Translations under genes and position numbers: made by a program | Source of the DNA: an uncultured Anaerovibrio sp. | Lineage (GTDB): Bacteria > Bacillota > Negativicutes > Selenomonadales > Selenomonadaceae | Direction: 5' to 3' | Assembly (NCBI GenBank): GCA_902785445.1 | Contig: CACZYN010000032.1 | Span: 1 to 11,772 of the forward strand | DNA length: 11,772 nt | Notes under the pieces: generated by a model | Databases searched by the model: none | What the model saw: only the letters and a program-made list of their open reading frames with translations | Told to the model about the DNA's origin: nothing | Shown: positions 1 through 6,780 of the stretch, in pieces | Layout of the letters: the number at the start of each line of letters is the position of its first letter | Position numbering within the stretch: position 1 is the first letter of the stretch

Positions 1-1353
1 GAGATGAGCAGATCGAGCAATCCCATCCACGATGTCTTTTTTGAAATAACTTAAACGAGTTGCTATATGATTGTCTTTGCCATTTTTTTTATTGTGGTAG
101 TCTTCAGCATATTGATGAATAGTATGGGCATCACCAACCAAATCGGTGCTCCTGGCTTTGATTTTTTTATACAGAAGTTCTATGGAAGCGCGTTCTACTA
201 TCAAATCGGACTCAAAACTAACCAATCGCATGATGTTATCAATGTCCTCATCTGTTAACTTCTGGTGTTTATACTTTTTTAAATCCTCGCTCAAATGCTT
301 GTTTACGTAGTAGGTGGATTTTTTTTGTTTGGCTTTTTCCACTAGCATCTCAACGGAGAGTTCTTCTATGTAATCTCTAAGTTGTTTCGACTCGTCAAGT
401 TTGATTTTTGCTCCTTCCAAACGCGATTTACAGATGTTTTCCATAAATCTTTTGTAATGAGTAGAATTTCTTATCTCGTCATCTAGTCTTTTCGTTTCAA
501 ACTCCGAACCTTCAATATTTTCCTCTATGCCACCAATGGTCTTATTGGTTCTGATTCCGTATGGTCGAGTACCGATACGAATGGTACAAGTTGTAGGTTT
601 TTCTCTCAACAGAGTTTGTATTACTTGTTGCTGTTGTTCTGAAATATTTTCATACTCATCAAATAGGTAAAGAATATGGCGATTGTTAAAGTACGGGACA
701 AGCTCATGTAACTTGTTGGGAATACCGTAAGTTAATGTGGATACAGGCAACTTGATGTCAACATTCGGCCTTTCCTTTGCCTGCATTCTAAAATTGTGGA
801 TTTCATACTGCAACGATTTTTGGAGAGTTTCCAAATATGCTCGAAGTCCTTCAAGTGTATCACAATGATTTTCATTGTGAAGGAACAATCCTAGTAATGC
901 CTCTACAAATGTCTTTTCATCAAAAGGCTCTAATAATCCGTTGGACTGCATATCTATTAACTTTGTCAGAACTCGCTCCCCTAAGAATAGTTCCCAATAG
1001 TAGGAGAATAAGATTTCCCAGACATCATCTGATAGCCCTTGACCAGCAAATACATTGGAATTCATGCCACTAAAACGCAGATAGACCCCAATAAAAGATT
1101 CCTTTTCGAATCCTTCTTTCAGTCTTTTGTCGTAATCGTGCTGTACCCGTATTTTTTGTAGTTCATACGAGTAGTATTTCATCACATGAGTTTTTCCACT
1201 ACCCTTACTACCCTCTATAATCATAGGCATCAGTGTGTCGGGTTTGATAAATTCATTAAAGCCATTAGGTGAACTAATGTTGACCCAATACTTGTAAAGG
1301 TCTTCGTCGGTATAATCGACGGCCTTGTTAATGTCAAACGGATTCTTAATCAT
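1..1353 (-). CDS. ORC/CDC6-like P-loop ATPase of a conflict cassette (3' end beyond window)
   Basis: I translated 451 stop-free codons from the ATG at 1353 to the window edge, so the C-terminus is missing. Seen: a Walker A motif GSKGSGKT at residues 48-55, a Walker B strand ILYLFDEYE at about 227-235 (D232, E233), and a sensor-1-like strand RIGTRPYG at about 259-266. After the ATPase core comes a charged, Lys-rich helical stretch (about 300-390). The layout fits the AAA+ ORC/CDC6-like ATPases found in prokaryotic conflict operons, presumably the NTP-driven sensor or motor of the system. It is the last visible gene of the cassette, 23 bases after the phosphoribosyltransferase gene. No good SD precedes the ATG. 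An in-frame TTG at 1368 is an alternative start that would add five residues. The broad class (P-loop NTPase) is certain; the ORC/CDC6-like assignment is by pattern and recollection of the family. A STAND or KAP type ATPase is the alternative. Confidence 0.75.
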   Translation of the reverse strand, partial: MIKNPFDINKAVDYTDEDLYKYWVNISSPNGFNEFIKPDTLMPMIIEGSKGSGKTHVMKYYSYELQKIRVQHDYDKRLKEGFEKESFIGVYLRFSGMNSNVFAGQGLSDDVWEILFSYYWELFLGERVLTKLIDMQSNGLLEPFDEKTFVEALLGLFLHNENHCDTLEGLRAYLETLQKSLQYEIHNFRMQAKERPNVDIKLPVSTLTYGIPNKLHELVPYFNNRHILYLFDEYENISEQQQQVIQTLLREKPTTCTIRIGTRPYGIRTNKTIGGIEENIEGSEFETKRLDDEIRNSTHYKRFMENICKSRLEGAKIKLDESKQLRDYIEELSVEMLVEKAKQKKSTYYVNKHLSEDLKKYKHQKLTDEDIDNIMRLVSFESDLIVERASIELLYKKIKARSTDLVGDAHTIHQYAEDYHNKKNGKDNHIATRLSYFKKDIVDGIARSAHL

Positions 1354-1376
1354 GTTAAATATTGCCAATGCTCTTA

Positions 1377-2315
1377 TTAATATACTTTATTGTGACGTCT
1401 GAATATTGGTTTCCAATCTTTATTGTCAAACCAAAAAATGGGCAATGTATTATTCGGAGTGTTGTGTTGCAGGCTCAATAGTAGTTGGCAATTGCCATAG
1501 CCAAGGGCGTGGGATTCTTTTTTAACTAATTTCTTTCCATACTTTAAACACATTTCCATAGTATTAGTTTTCTCTTCCTTATTGTCAAAATAACGTGAAG
1601 AATTGCTAAAACATTTATAACTATCGTTTAATTCCATTTCTGCCTCAACTTCATCGAGAAGCTTTCTGCCGTAATCATCTACTAAAATGCGAATCTTGTT
1701 GATACCTTTGACAGTCCCCAAAAGCATCAGGTAGGAAAACTTTGGAAAGTGATTGTTCTTACGTAAAGTTCTAATGCACATGTTGAGTGTTTTGTCAGAT
1801 TCTACTTGAGAACCTGAGCCACATAGGTCGTCAACAAACACTACATGTTCCAATCCATCACAAGACCTGATTAAGTCATCAACCGTGACGAACAAACTAA
1901 CAGGCAGATTATTTTCTTGTCTGAAATGATAAAGCAGGTGATTTCCACTCTCGGAAGGGTTGCCGACACCAAGGAACCGAGTACTGTTTAGTCTTGTTTT
2001 GAAAGCTGACTCAATGACAGTTTCGTCAATAATACCGTTATTCATAGCTCTGATTTCTTGAATTATCGGTGTACGATACTTGTCTCGATATAGGGCCTTT
2101 AATAAATAACGGATGCTTGCCTGGTTGAAATACATATATTTTGATAATAAGTAGAGGGCTTGTTTTTTCTCGTCTTCACCTTTGAAGTTGGAAAGCCAAT
2201 CAATGATGGTTGGTTTTAGCACCTTGCCATCCCAAAGTATCCTATTGAGAGTATCTATGTTGTTGTAGATTTCCTTCTCTTTATTATTTTTTATTTTTTG
2301 AGTACTAATATCCAT
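1377..2315 (-). CDS. Conflict-associated phosphoribosyltransferase-like protein (PRTase-CE type)
   Basis: This is a 312-aa protein. The diagnostic signature is the PRPP-binding loop VVFVDDLCGSGSQ at residues 158-170, a hydrophobic strand followed by two acidic residues and a G-S-G-S loop, as in type I phosphoribosyltransferases. A second block, NTPNNTLPIFW at about 285-295, matches my memory of the C-terminal signature of the PRTase-CE family from conflict systems. The N-terminal 100 residues are helical and lack an enzyme motif, so the protein is longer than a metabolic PRTase of about 200 aa. It carries no recognisable nucleobase-salvage hood. Its start overlaps the methyltransferase end by 25 bases, and the ATPase follows. 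Inference: it is an effector or nucleotide-processing part of a defence system acting with the ATPase, not a purine or pyrimidine salvage enzyme. The start has only a weak SD (AAGAG), and the next Met is about 60 residues in. Confidence 0.78.
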   Translation of the reverse strand: MDISTQKIKNNKEKEIYNNIDTLNRILWDGKVLKPTIIDWLSNFKGEDEKKQALYLLSKYMYFNQASIRYLLKALYRDKYRTPIIQEIRAMNNGIIDETVIESAFKTRLNSTRFLGVGNPSESGNHLLYHFRQENNLPVSLFVTVDDLIRSCDGLEHVVFVDDLCGSGSQVESDKTLNMCIRTLRKNNHFPKFSYLMLLGTVKGINKIRILVDDYGRKLLDEVEAEMELNDSYKCFSNSSRYFDNKEEKTNTMEMCLKYGKKLVKKESHALGYGNCQLLLSLQHNTPNNTLPIFWFDNKDWKPIFRRHNKVY

Positions 2316-3622
2316 TCTCTTGATATTTTATCGGCTGTTTTATTGCGTTTAGTCATAAGACCGTAGGATTTAATGTCGTCAATAAGTTTGAATTGTATAT
2401 GCATGCCCCTACTCTGTAAAAAACTAGTTAGATAGTTTTGGGTATCGAACTGCCGTTTGCATACGGTGTTGTTGCCAATCACCATCACCATGTTGCCGCC
2501 TGGACGAAGTACACGGTAAGACTCATCTAAGGCATCCTTCATCTCGTTAAGATAGCTGGCTACGAGGAAGGCTCTTTGCAGATTGCCTTCAGCATAGAGT
2601 TGACGAAGCACACAGTCGGCATCTTCAATTCCTGTATAACATTCACTAATCTCAGACTTGTGGTAGTCCTCGCGACCGATGTTGTGTCTTTTCAATTCCT
2701 TGATGTCTTCAATTCTAGCACGATTCAACCAATACAGGTTGAGCCATGAGGCCCGAATGTATTTTTGTGCTCCAGCATAAGGAGGTGAGGTCAGTATCAT
2801 ATCTATACTGTTATTGGGCAACCCTAGATGTCGGGCATCGTCAGCTATAACTTTGGCTTTAACGGCTGTGTCAATCTTACCTTTCAGCGTCTCAATTCTT
2901 CCTATATTCACCTTGCAAACCGAATCGAACTTGTCGAAGACATCCACGTCTCTTAATGCTCGTAATTTGAACTCTACATCTTCTTTCCGACTTGGGTTGT
3001 TGTTGAATCGGTTAGGATTCAAGTGGACTGGTACTGAGATAGAAGGGTCAGCAAAACTTACTTTTCGAACCACGCTTGAGAAGCAAAGTTCAAAGAAGGC
3101 TTTTTGCTTTTTGTTTTTTATTCTGATGATAGATGATTGCAAGGCTGATAATTGTGGCAGAGTACTATGCGAGTACCATATTGAAACTGCTTCAGGAAAT
3201 TCCGTTAACGGTTTGGCTCTCTTAGCTCGGTTGAGTATTGTTTCAAGGGTTTCTAAAAGTTCTTCACGTGCAATATAGTTCGTCTTCACAATGGTTATCA
3301 GTTCAGCCAATGGATTGGAATCGGCACCGAGAGCATTGCGACCGCTGAGTATGGCTTCGAGCAGCACTGTGCCCGTACCGCAGAAGGGATCAAGCACTAT
3401 ACCGTTGCTTGGGCAGAGCGCATCTGTGGCTAAAAAGAAATAAGGTATATTAGTGAGCAATTTGGCTGGATAGGAATGAATAAGATGCGTGAAACGCTCT
3501 GATTTATTCAGTTCAGGAACTAGCGCACGGAAATTGACAGGAATAGGATTCCCATCGCGCTGAAACGATTGGTAATAGCCATTCAGTGTCTCCTTGATGT
3601 CAAGTCCCTTTTTTGTGGTCAT
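2291..3622 (-). CDS. DNA N4-cytosine/N6-adenine methyltransferase
   Basis: A 443-aa SAM-dependent DNA methyltransferase. Seen in order: a motif-X-like segment FTHLIHSYPAKL (44-55); motif I LDPFCGTGT (77-85) for SAM binding, followed by GADSNPLA (99-106); an insert of about 170 residues that may carry target recognition; catalytic motif IV TSPPY (278-282), typical of amino-group methylation; then VLRPGG (371-376) near a late strand. Motif I precedes motif IV, with the putative recognition region between them. The length is usual for the family. It overlaps the upstream gene by 23 bases and the PRTase gene by 25, so it is part of one operon. The only SD-like element, GAGGA, lies about 14 bases before the ATG, which is long, so translation probably depends on coupling. 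No restriction endonuclease is visible. Its role could be self-marking or a modification step of the cassette. Base specificity cannot be told from the sequence. Confidence 0.88.
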   Translation of the reverse strand: MTTKKGLDIKETLNGYYQSFQRDGNPIPVNFRALVPELNKSERFTHLIHSYPAKLLTNIPYFFLATDALCPSNGIVLDPFCGTGTVLLEAILSGRNALGADSNPLAELITIVKTNYIAREELLETLETILNRAKRAKPLTEFPEAVSIWYSHSTLPQLSALQSSIIRIKNKKQKAFFELCFSSVVRKVSFADPSISVPVHLNPNRFNNNPSRKEDVEFKLRALRDVDVFDKFDSVCKVNIGRIETLKGKIDTAVKAKVIADDARHLGLPNNSIDMILTSPPYAGAQKYIRASWLNLYWLNRARIEDIKELKRHNIGREDYHKSEISECYTGIEDADCVLRQLYAEGNLQRAFLVASYLNEMKDALDESYRVLRPGGNMVMVIGNNTVCKRQFDTQNYLTSFLQSRGMHIQFKLIDDIKSYGLMTKRNKTADKISREWILVLKK

Positions 3623-4739
3623 ATTTAATATCTAAATTCCTCATTCTTGCCAATAATAGTTCTATGTAATCTGTGGTGTTTTTGTCTCTATTGAATTGAG
3701 GAAGAGGCGTTGTGCCTTTTCTTAACACATCTTTCAAAGATGTCACTGTTCTTGACAAGACATTCGTAACTTCCTCCACAAAACCCGGAAGGAAGACATT
3801 GATTTTATTGCTTTTTGCGTAAAACTTATTTCGTGAACCAGAAGTAACCAAGTGACCCAAGTCGTCTATGTCGGGCATAACCATGAATGGCTCAACTGGG
3901 TTACCGTCAATGAATGGGTAGTAGATGGCACAACGATAATCCCATGCTCCGTTGTGAATAAATTCGTCTCGGAAGCTGCAAGCTGTACGAATACAGGGTG
4001 GTTCGCTGTACAGCAGACTCTCGGATTTCAAATCATCGTAGCCATAGTTACCTTTTTTATATAAGATATTCTCTTTTCTGCTTTTTAATTTGGTGTATTC
4101 GGTGAAATTATTGATGTTATAATGGCTACACTCGAATACGATTTTAGTAAACAAGTCGAAAGAGGAGCAAAGCGAAACAAACACATTGTTGATGGCGGTA
4201 TACACACGGTCGGAAGTATCATCAAGTCCTCGATTACATGATTCATACTCGTCGTCATTATAGAGACAATAAGCAGGAAGGTATTGAAAAATATCCATTA
4301 GGTAGTTGTTCACAGACAATACTCTGTCCCGGAACGCTGTCAAAACTGCTTGCACATCAACCCAATGAATTACACGGTTTGAGAGTGGATCGTTATAAAC
4401 GATTCGTAGTTTCTCATAAGTTTCCTTATCTATAGCTGATTCAGGCGATTGCCCTGCATTGACCATCCAAAATGGAAGCATTGACTTGAACATGTGTAAG
4501 TCAACATCCTGAAAAAAATAATCTTCTATTACATCATACAGAGAAACTATACCCTCTTCCAAGGCTACAATACCATCATATACGTGGTGAAGTTTGGAAT
4601 CGGCATTAACTTTTGCCTGCATTATTTCTCTTTCTTCCTCATTATAGGCATCCAAAATCTCCTGATCAGAATAGCCGGTACAATTAGTCCCCTTGGTATA
4701 GCAGGCATGGGATGGACAATTAGCACAATCCGCTTTCAT
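3600..4739 (-). CDS. HEPN-like conflict protein with a captured Cys-cluster N-terminus
   Basis: The protein has 379 aa and no clear overall family match. The first 40 residues carry C5-x2-C8-x4-C13-x6-C20 followed by an acidic helix up to about EREIMQA. This resembles the N-terminus of DUF1847 metal-binding proteins. From about residue 45 the character changes to a helical protein with none of the later DUF1847 motifs. A HEPN-like element, RDEFIH (R257 to H262, R-x4-H) followed by NG, lies after a helix SSFDLFTKIVFEC (192-204). HEPN domains of this type are often RNases or their inactive relatives. The start at 4739 has a strong SD (GGAGG, rc of 4746-4750) 7-8 bases upstream and is 15 bases from the redox gene. 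An internal ATG at codon 40 (4622), preceded by GAGGAAG, could be the original start of the cassette protein. HEPN assignment and chimera are both inferences; an intact Zn-binding defence protein is the alternative. Confidence 0.6.
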   Translation of the reverse strand: MKADCANCPSHACYTKGTNCTGYSDQEILDAYNEEEREIMQAKVNADSKLHHVYDGIVALEEGIVSLYDVIEDYFFQDVDLHMFKSMLPFWMVNAGQSPESAIDKETYEKLRIVYNDPLSNRVIHWVDVQAVLTAFRDRVLSVNNYLMDIFQYLPAYCLYNDDEYESCNRGLDDTSDRVYTAINNVFVSLCSSFDLFTKIVFECSHYNINNFTEYTKLKSRKENILYKKGNYGYDDLKSESLLYSEPPCIRTACSFRDEFIHNGAWDYRCAIYYPFIDGNPVEPFMVMPDIDDLGHLVTSGSRNKFYAKSNKINVFLPGFVEEVTNVLSRTVTSLKDVLRKGTTPLPQFNRDKNTTDYIELLLARMRNLDIKYDHKKGT

Positions 4740-4754
4740 ACATATCCCTCCGCC

Positions 4755-5141
4755 TTAAATGTATTTTTCCACCAACTCAATAACTTCCTTTATGAGGGCA
4801 TCGCAATGTGGTTTCTTCTCTATGCCCTTCTCCTTGCTGATACGCAGCAAATCGGCGCAATCCAAAACATCATCATGCTGTGCTTTAATGGCATTATGAT
4901 ACTCATTGAGGATTTTTACGTCATTGACACCGTGCAAGCCCAAAACCATCAGACCGGCAGTAACAGCACCACAAACCGAGGCCCGCTTCATGCCGCCCCC
5001 AAAGTTAAATCCTAAATTGAAGGCCTGATCTTTGGTCAAGCCCATTTCCTCTGCAAAAGGAATCAACACTGACTGGGCGCAATTATAATGAATACTGGTA
5101 TCATCCCGCAGTATCTGAGCGGCTTCTGTGTATTTACTCAT
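4755..5141 (-). CDS. C_GCAxxG_C_C family redox-type protein
   Basis: A 128-aa protein with the cysteine pattern of the C_GCAxxG_C_C family: C21 in NCAQSV, a glycine-rich FGGGM segment (47-51), C57 in SVCGAVTAG, C95 in DCADLL, and C113 in PHCDALI. Members are small, soluble and found mostly in anaerobes. They are thought to be redox-active or metal-binding, but their reaction is not established. The length is typical. The ATG at 5141 has a good SD (GGAG) about 8 bases upstream. It lies 21 bases downstream of the ASCH-like gene and 15 bases upstream of the chimeric first gene of the conflict cassette, so all are probably co-transcribed. The native downstream partner may have been the Cys-cluster gene whose start now heads the cassette. 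Confidence 0.85.
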   Translation of the reverse strand: MSKYTEAAQILRDDTSIHYNCAQSVLIPFAEEMGLTKDQAFNLGFNFGGGMKRASVCGAVTAGLMVLGLHGVNDVKILNEYHNAIKAQHDDVLDCADLLRISKEKGIEKKPHCDALIKEVIELVEKYI

Positions 5142-5162
5142 TTAGAACACTCCGTTTTTTGC

Positions 5163-5510
5163 TTAGTCCATTACTTCAGTAAAATATATTACTGTAACAG
5201 TATCTTCCATGGTAATACGCTTCTTGTAAATCTGCTCAAAATCAGCAATCAGAGCCTCACGGGTATGAATATCAGGATTCTGTTGACCCAAATCCTCTGA
5301 AGTAAGGTTTGCCATGGTCTTTACCCGTACCTTATCCAAAAAAGCTGTGTAAAGTTTCTTTTTAGGAGCGAATTTCTTGCCTGTGGTAATCCAGACAATA
5401 GAATTTTCCGGGAACTGCTTGCTCACATCACCCAGACGAACAGTACAACGTTTGGTACGGGCCTCCAGCATTGGTGCATGCTTTTCAGCCTGAAAGTTTA
5501 ATGACATCAT
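5163..5510 (-). CDS. ASCH/PUA-like small protein, putative RNA-binding
   Basis: A 115-aa protein. It opens with a short strand, then LEARTKRCTVRLGD (about 15-28), which fits the G-x-K-x-x-T-x-R strand-loop of ASCH/PUA-like domains. It then has a strand NSIVWITTGKKF, a helix with LTSEDLGQQNPDIHTREAL, and a final strand VTVIYFTEV. ASCH domains are predicted RNA- or nucleotide-binding modules, and close relatives in clostridia are annotated only as RNA-binding or hypothetical proteins. The start is one of two adjacent ATGs (5510 or 5507) behind GGGAGTG. It is the first gene of the operon that continues into the redox protein and the conflict cassette. The fold call is by motif pattern only; substrate unknown. 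Confidence 0.6.
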   Translation of the reverse strand: MMSLNFQAEKHAPMLEARTKRCTVRLGDVSKQFPENSIVWITTGKKFAPKKKLYTAFLDKVRVKTMANLTSEDLGQQNPDIHTREALIADFEQIYKKRITMEDTVTVIYFTEVMD

Positions 5511-5584
5511 AAATTATCACTCCCACTAGCATAATTGACATATGTTTCGCCAGAAACTACAAAAATCTGACACAGAAACAGTTT

Positions 5585-5613
5585 AACATAATTTTGTCCA
5601 GTAATAAAGTAAA
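5585..5613 (-). promoter_or_regulatory. Candidate sigma-A promoter for the ASCH-like / redox / cassette operon
   Basis: On the minus strand, TTTACT (5608-5613) and TATGTT (5585-5590) are separated by 17 bases, about 75 bases before the start codon. The leader also contains a small inverted repeat GTTTC-4-GAAAC at 5544-5557. Both hexamers deviate from consensus, so this is only the best candidate in the 135-base gap. No other promoter is evident before the cassette, so this one may also drive the conflict genes. Confidence 0.3.
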
Positions 5614-5645
5614 GTTATCAACATAATAGTAAATATTTTTCTTAT

Positions 5646-6512
5646 TCATTCGGTATCCAAAGGCAGTTTGGTGGTTGGCGGCGGATATTCCCTGTCCAAA
5701 GCTTCCAGTTCGGCTTTTGTCAGCTCAATATTGACAGCCGCTCCATTTTCCTTAATATGGTCCGACGATGAGCTCTTAGGTATGGCAATGGTGGAACCAT
5801 TACGAATATTCCAGCCAAGCAACACCTGGGTCGGTGTAATCCCACGGGCCTTGGCGATATCACAAACCACCTGATTTTCACGAAGACCTTTACTGAGCCG
5901 CCCCCCTTGGGCCAACGGACAATACGACATAAGTACAATATCGTGCGCCGTCATATAATCAATAAGATCATATTCAATACCACGGGACCCCAGATGGTAC
6001 AACACCTGATTGACCTGGCAGCGCTCCGCTCCCGGAATCTTTAGCAATCTTTCCATATCCTTGATATCAAAGTTGGAAACGCCCCAGCTCCGTATCAAGC
6101 CTTCATCCTGTAAAGCATTCAGTCCATCCACCACTTCAACCATAGGTACATTGCCAATCCAGTGATAAAGGTACATATCCAAATAGTCAAGGCCCAAACG
6201 TTCCAAACTTTTTACACAGGAATTCCTCATGTCCTTCTTGCCGGCATTCCAAGGCAGCACCTTAGATACCACAAAAACCTCATCCCGGCTGCCCTCCTTA
6301 AAGTACCGCTTAAGTGCCTTGCCTACCAACAATTCCGAACGGCCCTCACCGTACATTTCCGCTGTGTCAATAAGACGCATACCTGCCCTGATACCAGTAA
6401 GGATTGCATCTATCTCCTGATTCTCCTTGGCAGGCTCATCACCTATCATCCATGTACCAAGACCAATTCGAGGTACAACAGCTCCATTTTTTAATCTAAC
6501 TTGCTTGCTCAT
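5646..6512 (-). CDS. Aldo/keto reductase (YeaE-like)
   Basis: With the start at 6512 this is a 288-aa cytosolic NAD(P)H-dependent oxidoreductase with the AKR (beta/alpha)8 signature. The N-terminal LKNGAVVPRIGLGTW (7-21) and the full catalytic tetrad are present: D49 and Y54 in IDTAEMYG, K84 in VVSKVLPW, H117 in YLYHW. WGVSNFD and a C-terminal NADPH-loop IPKSSSSDHIKEN are also there. The C-terminus YPPPTTKLPLD resembles the E. coli YeaE type. The substrate cannot be deduced; small carbonyls or sugar aldehydes are usual. The start at 6512 is preferred because GGAGG lies 8 bases upstream and the family begins a few residues before LKNG. An in-frame ATG at 6554 (AAAGGA upstream) would add 14 atypical residues. 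It is separated from the next gene by 135 bases, so it is probably monocistronic or loosely linked. Confidence 0.9.
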   Translation of the reverse strand: MSKQVRLKNGAVVPRIGLGTWMIGDEPAKENQEIDAILTGIRAGMRLIDTAEMYGEGRSELLVGKALKRYFKEGSRDEVFVVSKVLPWNAGKKDMRNSCVKSLERLGLDYLDMYLYHWIGNVPMVEVVDGLNALQDEGLIRSWGVSNFDIKDMERLLKIPGAERCQVNQVLYHLGSRGIEYDLIDYMTAHDIVLMSYCPLAQGGRLSKGLRENQVVCDIAKARGITPTQVLLGWNIRNGSTIAIPKSSSSDHIKENGAAVNIELTKAELEALDREYPPPTTKLPLDTE

Positions 6513-6534
6513 CCCCTCAACCTCCATCACAGTT

Positions 6535-6540
6535 ATTATA
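6535..6540 (-). promoter_or_regulatory. Candidate -10 box of the aldo/keto reductase gene
   Basis: A perfect TATAAT on the minus strand ends 22 bases before the ATG at 6512. It supports the shorter protein, because a transcript starting near 6528 would exclude the 6554 ATG. There is no convincing -35 hexamer at 16-18 bases, which weakens the call. The same 11-base context GCAGTATAATA recurs at 6697-6707 on the plus strand. Confidence 0.25.
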
Positions 6541-6663
6541 CTGCAGATATTCATATTTTCCTTTGTTAAAACTCAAAATATAGATAAAATTTTGTTCAAT
6601 CACTATATAACAAAATTGTTAGAAATCCTATATTAAAGTTCTATAGAGGCATAGCTGTTTACA

Positions 6664-6675
6664 GGACTATAGTCC
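6664..6675. repeat. 12-bp perfect palindrome, possible operator
   Basis: GGACTATAGTCC reads identically on both strands. It is directly upstream of the -35 region expected for the TATAAT at 6700. A protein-binding site for the small-peptide unit is possible but unproven. Half of it (GGACTATAG) recurs at 10561-10569. Confidence 0.3.
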
Positions 6676-6699
6676 CTTTCCTGTTTTAAAAACACGCAG

Positions 6700-6705
6700 T
6701 ATAAT
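6700..6705 (+). promoter_or_regulatory. Candidate -10 box of the small-peptide unit
   Basis: A consensus TATAAT lies 75 bases before the small-peptide ATG. The region 17 bases upstream (TTTCCT) is a poor -35, so an activator or another contact would be needed. With this box the leader RNA would begin near 6712 and include the hairpin at 6729-6750. Confidence 0.35.
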
Positions 6706-6728
6706 ATGCCCAGTGAGTTGAAAGAGCC

Positions 6729-6750
6729 CAGTAATTCCTTGATATTACTG
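6729..6750 (+). promoter_or_regulatory. 7-bp hairpin in the small-peptide leader
   Basis: CAGTAAT (6729-6735) and ATTACTG (6744-6750) are perfect complements around an 8-base loop. It sits 14 bases before the SD AGGAGG (6765-6770). It has no T-tract, so it is not a terminator. It could shape translation or RNA stability; no known riboswitch class is recognised. Confidence 0.4.
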
Positions 6751-6780
6751 CGGTTTTAACTATCAGGAGGCGAAAAATAA

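Noticed and set aside
2814..3278. 154-codon open frame on the plus strand
   Set aside because: It lies antisense within the methyltransferase, whose catalytic motifs fix the minus strand as coding. Its translation shows no domain and has no SD. The same holds for plus-strand frames at 837-1073, 4584-5015 and 7788-8222.
1..4739. Integrase, transposase, att site or terminal repeats bounding the cassette
   Set aside because: None is visible. The other boundary is left of base 1, so target-site duplication cannot be tested within the window.
6513..6554. Longer N-terminus for the aldo/keto reductase (ATG at 6554)
   Set aside because: The extra 14 residues do not fit the family, and GGAGG precedes the ATG at 6512. 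The longer form is not excluded, because AAAGGA precedes 6554.
6729..6750. Riboswitch or attenuator in the small-peptide leader
   Set aside because: Only one short hairpin is visible, with no T-tract, competing stem or known aptamer core. It is recorded as a hairpin only.
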